Origin: a virus
Direction: 5' to 3' (one strand)
Length of the DNA: 23,594 nucleotides
IMG/VR virus record: IMGVR_UViG_3300043411_000526
Location: 1 to 23,594 of that record
Part shown: piece after piece, positions 15,459-22,554 of the stretch
How the letters are laid out: every line of letters begins with the position of its first letter
Numbering within the stretch: position 1 is the first letter of the stretch
The notes under the pieces: model-generated
The model's database searches: none
What the model saw: the letters and a program-made list of their open reading frames with translations, nothing else
What the model was told of the DNA's origin: nothing
Program-made: the position numbers and the translations under genes

Positions 15459-16772
15459 TTAAACTCTTGCTGGATACGAAAGGTGCGTGGAGACGATCCA
15501 TGGCATGATGCGCCCGTTTTGGCGCTCCTGCTTGTCGAACTCATCCTGGAGCTTGCTGTCGGCCACGGAGTACATACCCACGGCCTTGTCCTGCTGACCA
15601 TCCGAGATCAGCCAGTCGGCGAAGGACTGGTAGAGCGAGTTCCAGAACAGCACTTCAGGAATCTCGATCAGCTCCCACTTGGAAGGAGTGTCATCCGGGT
15701 CCTGTCCGGCCGTGGTCGTCGCAAGGCACTTGTAGAAGTTGCCAACGCCAATCGAATTCACGTAGTAAATCTGCTCGTCCACCGTGTACGTGTCCGCAGC
15801 GTCGAATTCGTCGCCCGTGTACGACGGCGATTTGCGCCGGTAATAGATGAAGCACGGGTTGAGCGGAGGAGCCCCGAAAATCTGGTTCTGCGCGATACCG
15901 TTGACGTAGTATTGCGACACCAGCCCGGAAATCATCTGCACACCAGCCGGCACTTCAACGTAGGACTGAAGCTGAGGATACTGGGAAGCGGTCGGGTTGC
16001 TCTGGTAGACTTGGTAGACAGTCTCAATGTCGTACTCGCCAAGCTGATTGTATGGGAGAAGCTGGGAGTCCTGACCGATGTTCGTGGTCTGAACGGCAAG
16101 AGCGCCCCAAACGTAGAGGCCGAGCGACGTGTTTCCGGCATAGGTGTCCGTTGTACCGTCAGCGGAGATGTAGTAACCTGACGTGCCTGAACCGGCTGTT
16201 GACGAAGCGGTGAACGTCACGGTGCATAGGATAAATCCCGATGCCTGCTGTCCCGCATTTGCCGTAGCGTTTGACGTGCTTACTACCGATGCCGAGGCAA
16301 GGTTGAAGTACGCGCTGTGCACCGTCGCGCCGTCATTGACAGTAATGAGGGCATAATTCCGCCCATTTGGCCTAAAATACGCCGACACCCGGTATTCGGT
16401 GTTCGGGAGGAAGGTCGAAGCCTGCGTAGTGCCGTGCGGAGCCGTTGTGGCCGCTTCCAGCAACTTCGAGACGTTGTACCGACCATCAGCCGGGTTTGAG
16501 ATTCCGGTGGCAGGATACGTCGCTGTCGTGCCAACCGCAGTCCAGTACGTGGAATTGGATAACCGGTTAGGGTACTGATTCTGATTCCCCACAAACCGCG
16601 CCTCGCCGTACGGGCAAAGGTCCGTCCAGTTCGTCAGCTTCCACGCCCGCTGAATCGCCGTGTCAAAGTGGACATTCCAAACCGCCGCAAGCTCCGTCGT
16701 GATGCGCGTCGGCGGAATGCCAACCAGCGCAGCCATTTTCTTCAGGTACGTGGAGTATGGTACGGTCTGCAC
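15459..16772 (-). CDS. Neck/connector protein with an inserted carbohydrate-binding-like domain
   Basis: The 437-residue product starts with GTG at 16770-16772, three codons after an in-frame TGA. Residues 1-60 (YLKKMAALVGIP, then WNVHFDTAIQRAWKLTNWTD) and 235-437 are helical and typical of a neck/tail tubular adaptor; the end reads EIPEVLFWNSLYQSFADWLI and GQQDKAVGMYSVAD. Between them, residues about 62-235 form a beta jelly-roll-like block (STYWTAVG, then PNTEYRVSAYFRPNGRNYAL, then GLYVWGALAVQT), a pattern seen in carbohydrate-binding domains. A second small insert (IGVGNFYKCLATTTAGQDP, then SKW) at about 341-366 looks like the short aromatic module seen in chitin-binding-type domains. The protein likely joins portal to tail and displays sugar-binding parts outward. 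The domain assignment is by pattern only. Confidence 0.7.
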   Translation of the reverse strand: MQTVPYSTYLKKMAALVGIPPTRITTELAAVWNVHFDTAIQRAWKLTNWTDLCPYGEARFVGNQNQYPNRLSNSTYWTAVGTTATYPATGISNPADGRYNVSKLLEAATTAPHGTTQASTFLPNTEYRVSAYFRPNGRNYALITVNDGATVHSAYFNLASASVVSTSNATANAGQQASGFILCTVTFTASSTAGSGTSGYYISADGTTDTYAGNTSLGLYVWGALAVQTTNIGQDSQLLPYNQLGEYDIETVYQVYQSNPTASQYPQLQSYVEVPAGVQMISGLVSQYYVNGIAQNQIFGAPPLNPCFIYYRRKSPSYTGDEFDAADTYTVDEQIYYVNSIGVGNFYKCLATTTAGQDPDDTPSKWELIEIPEVLFWNSLYQSFADWLISDGQQDKAVGMYSVADSKLQDEFDKQERQNGRIMPWIVSTHLSYPARV

Positions 16773-16781
16773 AATGTCATA

Positions 16782-17135
16782 TCAAACCGGCTTGCCGTTC
16801 ACAAAAGTCTTGCCGTGCAGCATCGCGTTCTTCTTCGGGCGATACCCCGGCGCACATAGTTCCGGGCACTCACCCAGAAAATCATCCAGCCAGTTCTCCT
16901 CATGCCCGAACGAGTACCGCATGCGGAAGAACAGTCGCGGGTCGATTGACGCCACGCGCTGCCCCAAGCTCTCTTTCAACTGCACCGATCCAGCTGCCTG
17001 CATCACGCGGGCATTGCGGGCCTGACGCAATTCGACCTGCGCCTTCTCCATCGGAAGCGTGCCCTGAATATGGTCGCGAAACTCGCGGATAAATTCAGGC
17101 GGAACGTCCGTGATGAGGTCAGTCGGATTGCTCAT
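16782..17135 (-). CDS. Small conserved protein between capsid and neck genes
   Basis: This 117-residue protein has a helical, Arg-rich middle (FIREFRDHIQG, then VELRQARNARVMQAA) and a C-terminus rich in Pro, Cys and Trp (ENWLDDFLGECPELCAPGY). It lacks a Shine-Dalgarno sequence, its ATG directly follows a TTTTT tract and a perfect hairpin, and it ends with a TGA that is in the same frame as the next gene. A position after the decoration gene suggests a head-completion or adaptor function, but I do not recognise a family. The predicted start is uncertain; an internal M29 is the alternative. Confidence 0.6.
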   Translation of the reverse strand: MSNPTDLITDVPPEFIREFRDHIQGTLPMEKAQVELRQARNARVMQAAGSVQLKESLGQRVASIDPRLFFRMRYSFGHEENWLDDFLGECPELCAPGYRPKKNAMLHGKTFVNGKPV

Positions 17136-17176
17136 AAAAAGGGTAAATGGGCCGCGTCATCCCTAACGCGGCCCAT
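17136..17176 (-). terminator. Perfect 11-bp hairpin with U-rich tail (terminator or attenuator)
   Basis: ATGGGCCGCGT (17147-17157) and ACGCGGCCCAT (17166-17176) form a perfect 11-bp stem with an 8-base loop. On the transcribed strand it is followed by TTTACCC and then TTTTT directly before the ATG of the 117-residue gene. It fills most of the 57-base gap after the decoration gene. It looks like an intrinsic terminator that would cut transcription partly between the abundant head proteins and the neck/tail genes; the interruption of the T-tract by ACCC suggests leaky termination. Confidence 0.75.
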
Positions 17177-17192
17177 GATTACACACACATGC

Positions 17193-17681
17193 TTAACTAG
17201 ACTGGCCACCGAAGTCGGCCGGCTCATCCACCGAAAGGTAGATGAACAGTTCGCCAGCCGTCAGGGCGCTCGGAGAGCCACCCGTGGCGTTGGTGAACGT
17301 CGCAACGAGATTCTTCGTCGCCGTGCCGGTCGAGCCGGCAATCGTGGCAACGGTGTTCTTGCCGGTGGAGGGCTGGATAAGCCCGGCCGTCAGAACAGAG
17401 GTGCTGGCAATGAAGTTATTCGTCGTGGTGGTCGTACCGACGATGATCGTCAGCGCCGTGGTGCCAGCAAAGGCCGTGGTGACATTCACCGCCGCCTTAT
17501 CGACAACCCACTTCGCCGGCAACGCACCGAGCGTCATCGTCACGGTATCGGTCGAGCCGGCGCCGTAGGCGATGTCACTGTACGAGACCCGATAGGCTAC
17601 GCTGTAGCCGTGGCATCCACGCTCTTGATTAGAAAGCGGAATAACCCGTGAACCTGCAATGGTAACTGCTGTATCTGCCAT
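17193..17681 (-). CDS. Head decoration-like structural protein
   Basis: This 162-residue protein is rich in Thr, Ala and Gly and has regular beta strands. VAYRVSYSDIAYGAGSTDTV near 28-47 and LGALPAKWVVDKAAVNVTTA near 52-71 are a pattern typical of proteins encoded just after the major capsid gene that sit on the capsid surface or fill its openings. No membrane segments are present. It has the best Shine-Dalgarno sequence of the head genes (AGGAGG, 8 bases from ATG), suggesting high translation, as expected for a protein needed in many copies. A hairpin follows its stop. The decoration role is inferred from position, composition and expression signals; I cannot assign a named family. Confidence 0.65.
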   Translation of the reverse strand: MADTAVTIAGSRVIPLSNQERGCHGYSVAYRVSYSDIAYGAGSTDTVTMTLGALPAKWVVDKAAVNVTTAFAGTTALTIIVGTTTTTNNFIASTSVLTAGLIQPSTGKNTVATIAGSTGTATKNLVATFTNATGGSPSALTAGELFIYLSVDEPADFGGQSS

Positions 17682-17689
17682 GGTAGTAT

Positions 17690-17695
17690 CCTCCT
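17690..17695 (-). promoter_or_regulatory. Strong Shine-Dalgarno site for the decoration-like gene
   Basis: AGGAGG lies 8 bases before the ATG at 17679-17681, in a 27-base gap after the capsid gene. It is one of only two strong sites in the window; most other starts have none and rely on stop-start overlaps. Confidence 0.85.
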
Positions 17696-17708
17696 GGTTT
17701 TAGGGTTA

Positions 17709-18716
17709 TTAGCTGGAAGCGGCGAATTTGCCGAGGCCACGCGGATTTTTGCACACGAGGGCAAGCGTCGCGGCAACGAAGCCACGCCGACCGCCACCCT
17801 GATTTTCAAGCTCCTGCGACTGCATGCCGATCATGTAGCCGATGCCCACGAGGGCCGGATCGACAACGTAACCGCGAGCGAGCTGCTGGTTGGTGGGAGT
17901 GGACGGCTGCGCGCCATCCAGAAGGCCGTTGAACAAGTCGGGGATAACCGCGACCGTGTGGAACGAGCCCTTGTAGATTTCGACGTTCAGATCGATCTGG
18001 TGCTTCGTGGCGTCCTGCGTGACCTGATAGGTCTTCGTGGTGCCGGAAGCGCCTTCAACGCGCTGGAACGTGTTGATGGCGGTCATCAGGTTCGGACCGG
18101 CAAACAGCGAGTAGCTGCGCCGACCGCCGTTCTGCGTAAAGATCGACTGGAAGACGCTGTTGAAAAGCGCCTCCGTCAGCGATCCGGTAGCAGTCGAGTT
18201 GATGTTGCCAGCCGGCGTGAGGAATCGCGTCGGGACCGGATTGACGGTCTGGGCGGTGGAACTGATCCACGAGCCGAGGCCACGGGTCTTCCACGGCACG
18301 CTGCCGTTGTCGGCCTGCATGTCGTTGTCGGAACCGATAGCAGCCTCGATGGACCGCTTCAGCTCACGAGCCGCCTTGGTCTTGGACTCGGCGACTTCGG
18401 ACGAAACGCCGGCAATGTCGGACGCCTCTTCTTGGTCAGACACCATCCACGGGCGACGGAAAATCTGGATGTAGTTGCCGAACCGCGCACGGTTGGCAGC
18501 TTCATTGTTGAAGGCGGCAACGTCCTGACCTTCAAGGATGCCGGCCGTATCGACCGGGGCGAGCGTGTCCGCTTGCCACTCCTGAAGCCGATTGGTCGGC
18601 CCCGGAGTCTTGTTGAACATCGACGTTTTCGGGCAATCTTCGGGCTCAAGGATCGTCAGCCAATCCTGCAAATCTTCACGGGCTCCTGCGGTATTATAGG
18701 TTGTTGAAACAGCCAT
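17709..18716 (-). CDS. Major capsid protein, SU10/DUF5309 type
   Basis: This 335-residue protein is of the usual HK97-fold length. The N-terminal part (TTYNTAGAREDLQDWLTILE, then CPKTSMFNKTPGPTNRLQEW then QADTLAPVDTAGILEGQDV) matches the pattern of the SU10-type major capsid family, in which a 'REDL' helix and a 'EW-x-D-L' segment are conserved. The middle (KAARELKRSIEAAIGSDND) is the long helix region, followed by beta-rich domains to the C-terminus. No N-terminal extension that would act as a cleaved delta domain is obvious, matching a separate scaffold gene. It starts 2 bases after the scaffold stop with no clear Shine-Dalgarno sequence. Identification rests on sequence pattern and on the order portal, scaffold, capsid. 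Confidence 0.88.
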   Translation of the reverse strand: MAVSTTYNTAGAREDLQDWLTILEPEDCPKTSMFNKTPGPTNRLQEWQADTLAPVDTAGILEGQDVAAFNNEAANRARFGNYIQIFRRPWMVSDQEEASDIAGVSSEVAESKTKAARELKRSIEAAIGSDNDMQADNGSVPWKTRGLGSWISSTAQTVNPVPTRFLTPAGNINSTATGSLTEALFNSVFQSIFTQNGGRRSYSLFAGPNLMTAINTFQRVEGASGTTKTYQVTQDATKHQIDLNVEIYKGSFHTVAVIPDLFNGLLDGAQPSTPTNQQLARGYVVDPALVGIGYMIGMQSQELENQGGGRRGFVAATLALVCKNPRGLGKFAASS

Positions 18717-18718
18717 GA

Positions 18719-19984
18719 CTAGGGTGAATTACGAAATCGTTCTCGGTTGAGAAGCTGCTGCTTTGCATCTTCTGCCGTGATACCGTGTTTCGCCTTCACC
18801 TTCTCTTCACTAGCTGCCAACTGTTGCCGAGCGCCTGTACCGATAGGAACACGAGCCGCCGAACCTGACGCCGCCGTGGCGGTCTGATCCGTCGATGTCT
18901 TAACGGGAAGTACGGTCTTGGGCTTGGATGCGGCTGGAGCGGCGGATTTCGCCTCTTCGGCCTCAATAGCCTTCAGACCTTTCACGTAGACTGCTGCGAT
19001 CCACTCGGAATGCGGGTTCTGCTGTGCCCACGAGTTCGATAGAAACTGACGCACTTGCTGATACTCCGGAGATTGCTTGTCCCTCAGAAACGCGAATTTC
19101 TGCTGGGCAAGTTGCTGCGTTTGGGCACGGGCGGCAAGGTACTGTTCACGAGCGGGGATGTGATCCTCAAGCGTGAGCTTTGCCTGCCGACGTACTGCGC
19201 GTAGCTGATCCTCGGTGAGTTCCTGATCCCCTAGCTTGGTCGTGCGCACTTTGATCTCAGAGCCGGGGTTTTCCGGATCATCAATCATGCGCTCTTTCCA
19301 TGCCCTGGGAGTCTCAAGTGTGTCCTCCACAAAACGAATCGCTTCCTTCGCCTGCTTTCGCAGATCGGAGAGTGAGGCCGTGTCATTAACCTCAGCGAGT
19401 GGGACATTGGCCGGGACTTGAACGGTGCGCGGTGCCGGTTGGCGCTGCTCATCGCTCGGTGCTGGTGCCTCAACGCGTTGGCGCTGCTGCCCCTGCATTT
19501 CAAGAGCAGCGATCTTTGCATCGCGCTCCTTAATTTGGGCCTCAAGTACCCCACGCTTGGCACGCTCCTTATCGATTCGCTTCTGAACCTTGGCCTTGTG
19601 GTAGTCGTCGAGAGAAGATTTGGGTGAAAGAACGTCATCACCGCCCTCGTCTTCGCCGGATGCGGCTTGTCCGTCATCGCTCGGTTGAGCGGCTTCAGAC
19701 TGCTGCGTTTCCGTCGTATCCGTGGGCGTGTCAGAAGAAGCTGCCTGTGCGGCTTCCGCTACGGACGCGTCTCCGGTCTGTTCAGCTTTCGCTGGGGCTG
19801 TCTCCGCCGTAGCAGTGGGCGGTGGCGTTGCAGGCTTCTTTGCAGCTTCGACCTGACGGGCGAACATCTGCGCGGACGCTGCTGCCATCGAGAGATTACC
19901 CGGACCAGTTTTCTTCGCATCACTCGTTTGCGCTGCGGGTGCAGCGGGGGCTGGTGAAGAAGCCACGGATGTTTCAGTCGGCAT
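18719..19984 (-). CDS. Scaffold-like capsid assembly protein
   Basis: This 421-residue protein has a low-complexity Ala/Pro/Thr/Gln first third (1-110), an acidic stretch (SGEDEGGDDV, about 108-117), then a strongly charged coiled coil at about 125-165 (KAKVQKRIDKERAKRGVLEA). More helical segments run to residue 355 and the end is basic (NRERFRNSP). This is the typical make-up of phage scaffold proteins, which line the inside of the procapsid and leave before maturation. It sits directly before the capsid gene, the standard place. No protease domain is fused. The ATG has no Shine-Dalgarno sequence and lies just after a hairpin (19989-20013). Assignment is by composition and position. Confidence 0.78.
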   Translation of the reverse strand: MPTETSVASSPAPAAPAAQTSDAKKTGPGNLSMAAASAQMFARQVEAAKKPATPPPTATAETAPAKAEQTGDASVAEAAQAASSDTPTDTTETQQSEAAQPSDDGQAASGEDEGGDDVLSPKSSLDDYHKAKVQKRIDKERAKRGVLEAQIKERDAKIAALEMQGQQRQRVEAPAPSDEQRQPAPRTVQVPANVPLAEVNDTASLSDLRKQAKEAIRFVEDTLETPRAWKERMIDDPENPGSEIKVRTTKLGDQELTEDQLRAVRRQAKLTLEDHIPAREQYLAARAQTQQLAQQKFAFLRDKQSPEYQQVRQFLSNSWAQQNPHSEWIAAVYVKGLKAIEAEEAKSAAPAASKPKTVLPVKTSTDQTATAASGSAARVPIGTGARQQLAASEEKVKAKHGITAEDAKQQLLNRERFRNSP

Positions 19985-19988
19985 GAGT

Positions 19989-20013
19989 TTAAGCGATCAA
20001 GGCGCTTCGCTAA
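19989..20013 (-). promoter_or_regulatory. Small hairpin just upstream of the scaffold start
   Basis: On the transcribed strand TTAGCGA and TCGCT-T-AA can pair over 7 base pairs with one bulge and a 10-base loop, ending 4 bases before the ATG. With no Shine-Dalgarno sequence present, the fold may affect scaffold translation. The fold is weak and could be chance. Confidence 0.3.
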
Positions 20014-20083
20014 CGGCATGGCGGTGTGCCAAGTGACTCCGTGAGTGGCAGAATTATGCCGGACTGTAAAGCACCAACTAGTG

Positions 20084-20105
20084 AAAAGTCCCACTATCGG
20101 TGGGA
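20084..20105 (-). terminator. Short hairpin with CTTTTC tail after the portal unit
   Basis: TCCCAC (20105-20100) and GTGGGA (20094-20089) form a perfect 6-bp stem with a 5-base loop, beginning one base after the stop of the 87-residue gene and followed by CTTTTC. It sits at the start of the 122-base gap before the scaffold, the longest gap in the window; the rest of the gap shows no promoter I can support. The short stem and T-run make it a weak terminator or attenuator candidate. Confidence 0.45.
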
Positions 20106-20106
20106 A

Positions 20107-20370
20107 TTATTCCGGTGCTTGAGCCGGGATCGGCGCGCTGGCCAATTCGTCGTAGGAATCGATGATGTCAGAGTACGTCCGAATCGCGCCGGCCGCAGCC
20201 ATGCTCATGCGCTGATTCGAAACCACGGCGTCGCTGTAGGCGTCTCGAATGGTCGTCTCGCGGGCATCGCGGATCGACTCCATGAACAGGCGGAAATTCT
20301 CGTTACCCACGAGCGATACCATCGCCTCGCGGATGCGGCGGTCGCGGGCTTCGCGTTGTTTGGCTGTCAT
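20107..20370 (-). CDS. Small helical protein coupled to the portal
   Basis: This 87-residue protein starts with an ATGA overlap with the portal stop and is charged and helical throughout (QREARDRRIREAMVSLVG, then MESIRDARETTIRDAYSDAV), ending with a Pro/Ala tail (APIPAQAPE). Small helical genes at this place in phage maps often encode head-assembly cofactors or portal chaperones, but no family is recognised. Coupling to the portal suggests comparable production. It has no membrane segment or metal motif. Confidence 0.65.
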   Translation of the reverse strand: MTAKQREARDRRIREAMVSLVGNENFRLFMESIRDARETTIRDAYSDAVVSNQRMSMAAAGAIRTYSDIIDSYDELASAPIPAQAPE

Positions 20371-22493
20371 AGGGTGCCCATTCGGCCGATACGTGGGTTC
20401 TCGACGTTCTGTTGAAAGCTGAACTTTAGTTGCTTAGCAATCTTTTCGATGCGAGAACCAAACGGGTCCTGCTTGTTCTGCATCTTCTGCTGCACAACCG
20501 GATCGGACTGAATATAGTTCTGGAGCACGCTCATTCCCAATTCAGGCGGAGTGCCCGGCTTTATATCCTGCTCAAAGCCCGCGTAAATCTTGGAAAGAAG
20601 CTCCTGCATCTCCCCGACCACTTTTTGCTGCCCCTCCTCGGCCGGACGGATGATGCGCTCGGCAATCGCCGGGTCTACGGCCTCCACCATGACCTGAAGC
20701 CACTCGTCGTAGTCAATGATGCCATTTCGGTCGGCAGTGGCGACGATTTTTGCGATTTGTTCCAGCTTTTGGAACGAAAGCTCGGCATTCATCGAGTCCA
20801 CATTGAACTGGAGCGTGAAATCGTAGTCTTCGTCCGGCCCCTGCACGTTAAAGTCGATGGGCTGCGGTGTTTTCACGCCAATCACGCGGAAATACACCTG
20901 TTTTGGCCCGAATTGGCACCAAAGTTTCCAAATCTGGTTGAATGCAGCCGACCACGAGCCCAAAAACTTCTCAATTTCGTACTGATTCTTAAGCTGCGCG
21001 AACTGTGGATCGGTGTCGTTTGACACGAAGCCGTTGTACCGCATGAAGTCATCGTGCAAAAGCTGCTCTGACTTCTCGGTGTTCATGTCCGGCAGCGGCC
21101 GGTCAAGGTAATGGTACTCTCCAGGGCGTCTTTCAGGCACGCGGGCACCAGCACCCCATTTACCGGGCGGACGGCCTGCCGGATACCCCATTGGCGGTAG
21201 GATGGCCACGCTGGCGGCGTCAATGCGCGAGTCCTTGTGGACCTTGATCTGGTCCTGAATCGGCTGGCCAGGCTCCGGAATGCCACGAGAATCGTGCAAT
21301 TTGCGAGATAGGTACTCTCTCCGATGAAGAACGAAGGGATATTTCCCATGCGCGTACCCGAGAAGTTGGTACTTCGCGTATCCGGGATTCTCCGGTCCGT
21401 CCGGCAGCATCGGATTGAAGATCGTCAGGTAAATACCCGGCACGCCATCCTCATCCGAAAGCCGCTGGTAGGCATAGCAAACGCCGATCTTATCGGTCAT
21501 TCGCTGGTTGATATACATGAACGAGCGATTCTGCGGCTGATTGTACTCGGTGTACGCCATCGAGATCATCTGCCCCTTGCACTTCTTGATCGCCGCCTCC
21601 ACCCAGTCCTTGTCCCAGCCATCCGTATTCACAAACGACCGCAACTGCTCTGCCCCGAAATACTGCACCCGGTAAATTCCCGATGCGTTCTCAATGTCGG
21701 TTGAAGAATCCGGGATGAAAAGGTCGGAATCGAGATTGAACGCCCGCACGACAGGGCGACGAATGACTTTGCCGAGCGTCGCAACCGTCGTAGTGCCCTC
21801 AGAGCGAAGTTCGGACAGCATGCGCTTGGCCTTCTTCTTCGCGCACCCGTACCGCTCCTCAAAAAGCGCCACAAAATCGTCGGTAAGCTCCTCCACGCCG
21901 AGCGCCGCAATCACATCGATATTCGGCACGAGTTCCTGCACGTTCTCAATCGTCACCGTCGTCAGGGTCTTTTCCTGAAGCGTCTCCCAGAACTGACCCG
22001 TGACCGCCACACCCTTTTCCTGGATGTACTGCGCCAGCAGCTCCACCTCGCGGCCAAGCTCGGGAATCTGCGTCCGCACGAGCCACCGCATGAAATCCTG
22101 CACGGTCTTTGAGCGCCGGTAGTCGTTGCCCTCAATCGGGCTGGCGATGATGTTGGCCCGTTTGAAAGCCGTGCCGAGCAGCGCCACCTTGGAGTTGATC
22201 GCCTCGTCCACGAGGTAAACGCGAAGGTCGCTTGCACCGTCCCACGGCGTCGGGTCCGGCTGGTTCATGCCACGAGCATGCTTCCGGCCGTCTGCGCTCT
22301 GATTCTGCCAAATCGCGTACCGTGTCTCGTAGTTAATTCGACACTGGTCGATGTACGGCTGACAGGAATTGATGCAGTCTTCGAACGCCTTTTTCAGCGT
22401 GCCAAACTCAGGTCCACTTTCTCCACGCGGAGCCTCCTGAAGAGAGGGGTCCGTGGGGGTGTTGACGGTGTTGGTGCCACCGAATGTGCTCAT
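20367..22493 (-). CDS. Portal protein
   Basis: This 708-residue protein has a length typical of podovirus portals. The N-terminal region has NYETRYAIWQNQSADGRKH followed by DPTPWDGASDLRVYLVDEAI (about 80-99), the 'P-W-x-G-A-S-D' motif widely seen in large portal proteins of this group. A charged helical middle and a wing/stem region follow. The C-terminal part (about 600-708) is a helical crown/barrel with a Lys/Gln-rich end. Twelve copies would form the ring through which the terminase packs DNA. It starts 61 bases after the terminase stop; the gap shows no clear terminator or promoter. The stop overlaps the next ATG as ATGA. The assignment from motif, size and position next to the terminase is firm. 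Confidence 0.87.
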   Translation of the reverse strand: MSTFGGTNTVNTPTDPSLQEAPRGESGPEFGTLKKAFEDCINSCQPYIDQCRINYETRYAIWQNQSADGRKHARGMNQPDPTPWDGASDLRVYLVDEAINSKVALLGTAFKRANIIASPIEGNDYRRSKTVQDFMRWLVRTQIPELGREVELLAQYIQEKGVAVTGQFWETLQEKTLTTVTIENVQELVPNIDVIAALGVEELTDDFVALFEERYGCAKKKAKRMLSELRSEGTTTVATLGKVIRRPVVRAFNLDSDLFIPDSSTDIENASGIYRVQYFGAEQLRSFVNTDGWDKDWVEAAIKKCKGQMISMAYTEYNQPQNRSFMYINQRMTDKIGVCYAYQRLSDEDGVPGIYLTIFNPMLPDGPENPGYAKYQLLGYAHGKYPFVLHRREYLSRKLHDSRGIPEPGQPIQDQIKVHKDSRIDAASVAILPPMGYPAGRPPGKWGAGARVPERRPGEYHYLDRPLPDMNTEKSEQLLHDDFMRYNGFVSNDTDPQFAQLKNQYEIEKFLGSWSAAFNQIWKLWCQFGPKQVYFRVIGVKTPQPIDFNVQGPDEDYDFTLQFNVDSMNAELSFQKLEQIAKIVATADRNGIIDYDEWLQVMVEAVDPAIAERIIRPAEEGQQKVVGEMQELLSKIYAGFEQDIKPGTPPELGMSVLQNYIQSDPVVQQKMQNKQDPFGSRIEKIAKQLKFSFQQNVENPRIGRMGTL

Positions 22494-22554
22494 TACGCAC
22501 TTGCCTTACAGTCCGGCTTGGATTTTGCAAGGTGAATGCGGAGGTGGTGCCGGG

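Noticed and set aside
20014-20083. Possible promoter in the gap before the scaffold (TTTACA and CATAAT)
   Set aside because: The spacing between the two elements is far from 16-18 bases, so I cannot support a promoter.
20085-20096. 12-base match (TAGTGGGACTTT) between the gap hairpin and the right edge at 23578-23589
   Set aside because: The copy at the edge is coding sequence of the terminase (Glu-Lys-Val-Pro-Leu) in the opposite orientation, and the length is within chance plus coding constraint.
22494-22554. Possible hairpin in the gap between terminase and portal
   Set aside because: Only 5-bp stems with loops over 20 bases were found and no T-tract.
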